Assembly (NCBI GenBank): GCA_964427505.1 | Contig: CAYRUO010000004.1 | Location: forward strand, 124,001 to 188,000 | Reading direction: 5' to 3' | Length of the DNA stretch: 64,000 nucleotides | Origin: Thermanaerothrix sp034436175 | Lineage (GTDB): Bacteria > Chloroflexota > Anaerolineae > Anaerolineales > Anaerolineaceae | In this document: piece by piece, positions 60,192 to 64,000 of the stretch | How positions within the stretch are numbered: position 1 is the first letter of the stretch | How the letters are laid out: the number at the start of each line of letters is the position of its first letter | Notes under the pieces: model-generated | Databases searched by the model: none | What the model saw: only the letters and a program-made list of their open reading frames with translations | What the model was told of the DNA's origin: nothing | Made by a program: the position numbers and the translations under genes

Positions 60192-60944
60192 GTGAATCTC
60201 GTGAATTTTCTGCAGGCTCTGCGCAACTCGGGCTTTCAATACGCGTTCTATCTGCGTCGTCAGAATCTTCCCCCCTGTTTTGAGGCCAATAACGAGCGCT
60301 TCTCCGCCGCCTCGTTGATCAAGGTGCCCATCTTATTAGCCTGGCTGGCCCTGGAACGCCAGGGAGAGGTCAGTCGGGCGGAGTGGTGCAACTTGGATGA
60401 AGAACCCCAGGTTCAAGGGGCAGGGTTTGCCTGGGCGATGACGACCCGCCGTCTGACCTATCACGACGTCCTTTTGATGATGATTACCACCTCAGACAAC
60501 CTATGCACTAACTTGGTCATACGCCGCCTCGGGATTGAGCGTCTCAATCAAGTTCTCCAAACCAATCTAGGGTTGACCAACACCGTGATTCAGCGAAAAC
60601 TCATGGACTTCGAGGCACGGGCCCGCGGCTTGGACAACTGGATCAGCCCCACGGACTGCATTCGCCTGTTCGATCTTATCCGTGGTCTCCCACCCAACGA
60701 ACGGCAGTGGGTAGATCGCATTCTCAGCCTTAACCAAGATGACCGCCTGCTCAAGCGCAACTTCAACCCAGATGTGGTCACCTTTTGCCATAAGACCGGT
60801 AGTATTCCCGGCGTACTGCATGACTGGGGCTACACCCCGGAAGCCGACGTTTTTCTACTAATGCAAGGAATCCAGGACGAACGCGCCGCACTAGACCTGT
60901 TCGGGTGGGCAGGAGAGTTAGCCCTGGGCTCCCCTATGGGGTAA
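60192..60944 (+). CDS. Class A beta-lactamase-fold serine hydrolase
   Basis: GTG 60192 with GGGAGG upstream gives 250 residues; a longer frame from 60096 would overlap the previous gene by 56 bases. Motifs of penicillin-recognising enzymes are all present: SLIK (41-44, nucleophile Ser41), SDN (101-103) and KTG (201-203). The Glu of the omega loop seen in true class A lactamases is not clear, and no signal peptide is present, so it may be a peptidase, esterase or other serine hydrolase and not a resistance enzyme. Confidence 0.8.
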   Translation: MNLVNFLQALRNSGFQYAFYLRRQNLPPCFEANNERFSAASLIKVPILLAWLALERQGEVSRAEWCNLDEEPQVQGAGFAWAMTTRRLTYHDVLLMMITTSDNLCTNLVIRRLGIERLNQVLQTNLGLTNTVIQRKLMDFEARARGLDNWISPTDCIRLFDLIRGLPPNERQWVDRILSLNQDDRLLKRNFNPDVVTFCHKTGSIPGVLHDWGYTPEADVFLLMQGIQDERAALDLFGWAGELALGSPMG

Positions 60945-62721
60945 CTCCCAATCGCATCCAATCTTCCAGCATTTGGAACCCGCAACGCAAGGCTTCCAGG
61001 TCATCTTGATTGGGAGAAGCCTGGCACGCTAGCGGTTTATAGGTCTGCAAAAGGGACTGTTCTGAACCGGATGTTCCAGATGGTTCCGCACAACCACGCG
61101 GCTGCCAAACGATCTGCAAGCGCTTGGCGTCCAAGTCGCTCTCCACAATCATCAAGGCTTGCGCTGCGGAGGGCGACTCCAATTTGCCCTCAGAAAGCCA
61201 GGTTGGAAGCGGTTGCCAGTCCAGTATCAACGGCGGACAGACCGTCCCATTGCCCCGGGCAAACAATACCATGCGCACCGGACCTTCCAAATGCCGCCAG
61301 GGTGACACCGATTCGCCCGGTGATTGTCCTCCCTTACTGCGCTGTTCAAACAAACGCGCCAAACGCTCAGCCATGGCTGTGCGCAATTCATCGAGTGTCA
61401 GCCCGGAAGCCGAAGCCGCTGGTGCGCGATACATATCGCTCAAAAAGAGTGCCGCTAGAACGACCAGAAGGACCGCCAGGACGCGTGAGAACGACATCCG
61501 CATGCCAACCGGTGCAGTACGCGCCGTAGGCACCGCCAGAGGTGTAACCACAGGCGGAGCAAGTTGACGGTAGAGATGTTCGTAATGTGCGATGGTGTGC
61601 TCAAGATCGTGCGCTCGTGCCATCTGACGCCCTTGCTCCCCCATCACCGCCCAGGCCTCGGGATGTTCCAAAAACCACTGCATTTGGGCGGCTAGGTCCC
61701 CGGAATTTCCGGGTTGGAACAGGCGACCGTTTTCTCCGTGATGAACCAATTCCGGCAACGCCATGGCACGCGCGGCAATTACGGGTTTGCCGCACGCCAT
61801 TGCTTCCAACGTCGCCAGGCTCAGCGATTCCACATCACCCGGCATCACAAATACATCGGCGGCCTGTAGCAATTGGGCTACCGCCTCGCGCGGCACCCGC
61901 CCTAAGAATCGCACCCGATCCTGCAGGTGATGTGCAAAAACCCAGCGGCGCAATGACGTTTCTTGCCCCCCTTCGCCGGCCAAGACGACCTGAAACGTCC
62001 TTCCTTGAATTTCGGCCACGGCTTTGAGTAACACCGGTAACCGTTTCTCCGGATCCAGGCGCCCCACATAAAGGAAGAGAGGACGATCCGGTTCCAGGTT
62101 CCAGGCGTTACGCACCATGAGGCGATCAACCGGTGGTAAGGTCTGCCAGCCTTGCCAATCCACACCGCAAGAAATAACATGCACAGGTGGACGCACACGT
62201 TGCCGGCGTAACACCTGGGCGGCGGCAGTAGAGGGCACCACAACCCCATCCACATGGTTAAGATGAGAAAGCATCCAGCGCCAGGCTACCCAAGCCACAA
62301 TAGGGCGAAAGTAACGCGCTAACCATGAGAAATAAGGCGCCCATATTTCCGGGCCGGGGTGATGCGTAGCCAGAACCGGCAGACCGCGGCGGCGCGCCTC
62401 GCGCCCTGCCGCCCGACACAAGGGTGAAGAATCTTGTAGGTGTACGATATCAGGCTGAAAGGTATCGAAGATACGCCGTATCCCCGCGCCCAATCGCCAT
62501 ATCCAGACCAACTCGTTGCGCAACAGACTCAAGGGCAACCCGGGCAAGTGCCACAGGGTAAGGTTACCCTGGTTTTCCACCTTTATTCGCCAGCCGCGCC
62601 CCGGCACCACTACCCCCACCGAATGCCCCTGCTTCACCAGCCCTTGCGCCAGGTTGCCGCTAAAGGTGGCCTGCCCATTCAAATGGGGCGGATAAGTCGT
62701 CGTGACAATTAATACACGCAT
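60934..62721 (-). CDS. Family 4 glycosyltransferase fused to a membrane-anchored C-terminal domain
   Basis: The 595-residue protein has a GT-B glycosyltransferase at about 1-390 with the N-terminal loop TTYPPHLNGQATFSGNLA, the donor region YVGRLDPEKRLPVLLKA (about 218-234) and the EX7E motif ESLSLATLE (298-306). A membrane segment follows at about 413-429, then 165 residues unlike any domain I recognise, with cysteines at CPP, RGCAE and the C-terminal ACQA and RCGF segments. Many relatives transfer mannose or other sugars to phosphatidylinositol or diacylglycerol. The extra domain would lie outside the cell. The gene converges on the serine hydrolase, overlapping its 3' end by 11 bases. Confidence 0.8.
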   Translation of the reverse strand: MRVLIVTTTYPPHLNGQATFSGNLAQGLVKQGHSVGVVVPGRGWRIKVENQGNLTLWHLPGLPLSLLRNELVWIWRLGAGIRRIFDTFQPDIVHLQDSSPLCRAAGREARRRGLPVLATHHPGPEIWAPYFSWLARYFRPIVAWVAWRWMLSHLNHVDGVVVPSTAAAQVLRRQRVRPPVHVISCGVDWQGWQTLPPVDRLMVRNAWNLEPDRPLFLYVGRLDPEKRLPVLLKAVAEIQGRTFQVVLAGEGGQETSLRRWVFAHHLQDRVRFLGRVPREAVAQLLQAADVFVMPGDVESLSLATLEAMACGKPVIAARAMALPELVHHGENGRLFQPGNSGDLAAQMQWFLEHPEAWAVMGEQGRQMARAHDLEHTIAHYEHLYRQLAPPVVTPLAVPTARTAPVGMRMSFSRVLAVLLVVLAALFLSDMYRAPAASASGLTLDELRTAMAERLARLFEQRSKGGQSPGESVSPWRHLEGPVRMVLFARGNGTVCPPLILDWQPLPTWLSEGKLESPSAAQALMIVESDLDAKRLQIVWQPRGCAEPSGTSGSEQSLLQTYKPLACQASPNQDDLEALRCGFQMLEDWMRLGVTP

Positions 62722-62730
62722 AGCAACCGC

Positions 62731-63381
62731 TCACTCTCTCGTATCATCACGTCCGGTAGCCTCAATGCGCAGAGCCGGATGACGGCGCAACAAACGGGGC
62801 AGGAAAATCATCCCCAGGATCAGAAAGCAAAGCGTTGAAGCGATTGCCAGATACCGCACCCCTTGGGTAATATGCATCAGGCTGTTGGCCATATAGTAGC
62901 CGGCGGCGACAAAAGCCCCGGTTACGACCAAGTTAGTGACAAAAATTGCCCCAAACCAGCGGCGCAAAGGCACCCGCGCCAACCCGGTCGCGATCAACGC
63001 TGGTATGATCATTCCATTGGTGAGTTTAGCAATCACCAAAATCTTAAGGGCATGACGTTGGACCAAATTCTGCAATCCTTCCACTTGTTCACGCCGAACC
63101 CCTAACCAACGCCAGCGCGCCAGCCACTCCAAACGCCCAAGATATCCTAGGGCATACCAAAGGGTATCTGCGATCAGATTACCTAACGACGCAGCAATAA
63201 AAACCGGAATGGGAGCAACAAAACCAGCAGAAGCCGCCGTAGCCGCCAACAAAATCGAGACTGGGCCTTCCAACGCCACCATGAGCACCAGCAAGGGATA
63301 AAACCACCATCCTACCGGCGCAAGTGGGATTAAGTGAAACCACCCCAGCGCCCGATCTAAGCCGTTGAGAAACCCTTCCAT
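62731..63381 (-). CDS. DedA/VTT family membrane protein
   Basis: I place the start at ATG 63381 (217 residues), preceded by CAGGACTGCGGT. The protein has four or five membrane segments and DedA blocks EGPVSILLAATAAS, PVFIAASLGNLIADTLWYALGYLGR and VQRHALKILVIAKLTNGMIIPALIATG. These proteins are thought to move or flip lipids, such as undecaprenyl phosphate, in the membrane. It ends 9 bases before the glycosyltransferase start, so the two are probably one operon; that link suits a lipid-linked sugar pathway. Confidence 0.85.
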   Translation of the reverse strand: MEGFLNGLDRALGWFHLIPLAPVGWWFYPLLVLMVALEGPVSILLAATAASAGFVAPIPVFIAASLGNLIADTLWYALGYLGRLEWLARWRWLGVRREQVEGLQNLVQRHALKILVIAKLTNGMIIPALIATGLARVPLRRWFGAIFVTNLVVTGAFVAAGYYMANSLMHITQGVRYLAIASTLCFLILGMIFLPRLLRRHPALRIEATGRDDTRE

Positions 63382-63570
63382 ACCGCAGTCCTGTTCACGC
63401 TCGCATGTCCTATATTCGGCGAAACGTTCTTTCGCAACCTCAATCGAAAATCCTTGACCATGCTGATTATAATACGCGAAACATTTCCTACGAGTTTCCC
63501 TTTCACCCCCGAAAATTTTAATGGCCGGTTTGGCTTGACGCCCTCTTTTCTTTGGGATAGGATAACTGAC

Positions 63571-63966
63571 GTGGCTCAGCACCCTTCTCCCCGTGTGCCC
63601 AATTGGATCATCCTGGGGGATGGACTTTTCCTACTCGGGGTAACACTCGCCGGGGAAGTCGCCCACGGGATTTCCCTGCTCTCTCCACGTTGGCTCACCA
63701 CGTTCATTCCGCTACTTATTGGTTGGGCATTGAGCGCCCCGCCGTTGGGGCTTTACCATACCCTTTATGCCAGCCGCTCTGGGGTTAGCGTACGTACCCT
63801 TTGGGCCGTTCTTCTCGCCGTTCCGCTGGCCACTTGGCTGCGGGGCTTCTGGTTGCAAACCGCTGTCGTTCCCCTCTTCGTCCTGGTGTTAACGGCGACT
63901 ACGGGGGTTGCCCTGGCAACTTGGCGGGAAATTGCCGCCTTGGTGCTCCGCTCACGAAAGGCTTGA
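63571..63966 (+). CDS. DUF3054-like small membrane protein
   Basis: From GTG 63571 (131 residues, GGATAGGA upstream) the protein has four hydrophobic segments with a short loop containing RGFWLQ between segments three and four, a layout like DUF3054 proteins of unknown function. The frame is open upstream to 63454 but that part overlaps the DedA leader region and looks non-coding. It ends one base before the next gene. Confidence 0.7.
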   Translation: MAQHPSPRVPNWIILGDGLFLLGVTLAGEVAHGISLLSPRWLTTFIPLLIGWALSAPPLGLYHTLYASRSGVSVRTLWAVLLAVPLATWLRGFWLQTAVVPLFVLVLTATTGVALATWREIAALVLRSRKA

Positions 63967-63967
63967 G

Positions 63968-64000
63968 ATGGACGAAGCCACCTGCATTGCCCGCGCTTTA
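63968..64000 (+). CDS. Start of a gene cut by the window edge, possibly a sigma factor
   Basis: ATG 63968, with GAAAGG upstream, opens a frame (MDEATCIARAL) that runs off the end of the window. The opening resembles the start of ECF sigma-70 factors (MDEAxLIARAxxGD), but eleven residues are too few to be sure. Confidence 0.35.
   Translation, partial: MDEATCIARAL

Noticed and set aside
60192..60944. An antibiotic-resistance beta-lactamase.
   Set aside because: The SxxK, SDN and KTG motifs are there, but no signal peptide and no clear omega-loop Glu are seen, so only the fold is claimed.
1..64000. CRISPR arrays, tRNA or rRNA genes, insertion sequences and prophage genes.
   Set aside because: I looked in all intergenic spaces and saw no regularly spaced repeats, cloverleaf, transposase or integrase motif. 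The HTH at 20420 is excisionase-like but is joined to a PocR sensor and has no integrase beside it.

Overview
The window looks like chromosomal DNA of a bacterium of the phylum Chloroflexota, most likely Anaerolineae-like. This is inferred from the gene set: a mevalonate-pathway decarboxylase, an F420/FMN-type PPOX protein, MA-family and M50 peptidases, Tat/lipoprotein signals but no outer-membrane genes, and G+C-rich genes with strong GGAGG-type ribosome binding sites. No 16S or other phylogenetic marker is present, so the assignment is not proven. No rRNA, tRNA, CRISPR array, insertion sequence or phage gene was seen. Genes are dense and no gene-free stretch exceeds 300 bases.

Layout. (1) 1-6806: an A+T-rich surface-polysaccharide block with a large membrane protein, three enzymes for a 2,3-diacetamido-uronic-acid-type sugar (acetyltransferase, aminotransferase, dehydrogenase) and two family 2 glycosyltransferases. 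(2) 6873-8608: hypoxanthine phosphoribosyltransferase and an atypical phosphofructokinase. (3) 8710-19528: a PUFA-synthase-like lipid system made of a PfaD-type trans enoyl reductase, an Sfp-type phosphopantetheinyl transferase and a 2809-residue synthase (KS-AT-KS-ACP-ACP-ACP-KR-DH). All three carrier domains carry threonine where the phosphopantetheine serine is expected. (4) 19803-23993: a PPOX protein, then a HTH-PocR regulator followed by a sulfur operon (Sqr-like, DUF1641, TusE/DsrC-like, DsrE-like). (5) 24052-34691: MgtC, a secreted protein, pth-mfd, an acyltransferase, a PHP phosphoesterase plus GT-B-like pair, and uvrB with a Gram-positive-type LexA box. (6) 34688-41812: two minus-strand operons, M50 protease-HEAT protein-MA peptidase-acylphosphatase and GH2-methyltransferase-mevalonate decarboxylase. 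(7) 41974-48766: fatty acid desaturase, MsrPQ, a dual-specificity phosphatase, BrkB, Mn-type SOD, PilZ and an EamA transporter. (8) 48774-58935: a dipeptide/oligopeptide ABC transporter with two ATPases, two permeases and three binding lipoproteins, two of them close paralogues. (9) 59198-64000: an alpha/beta hydrolase, a beta-lactamase-fold hydrolase, a GT4 glycosyltransferase fused to a membrane-anchored C-terminal domain, a DedA protein, a DUF3054 protein and the start of one further gene.

The most unusual item is the lipid synthase locus. The megasynthase and the phosphopantetheinyl transferase are translationally coupled (TAATG), and PfaD converges on them with a 19-bp overlap. One polypeptide holds functions that PUFA and heterocyst-glycolipid systems split over several proteins, including a second ketosynthase that keeps its cysteine. 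The three near-identical Thr-type carrier domains raise a direct biochemical question. The sulfur operon is the second system of interest because it pairs a one-cysteine DsrC homologue with a dedicated PocR-domain regulator and a palindromic operator.
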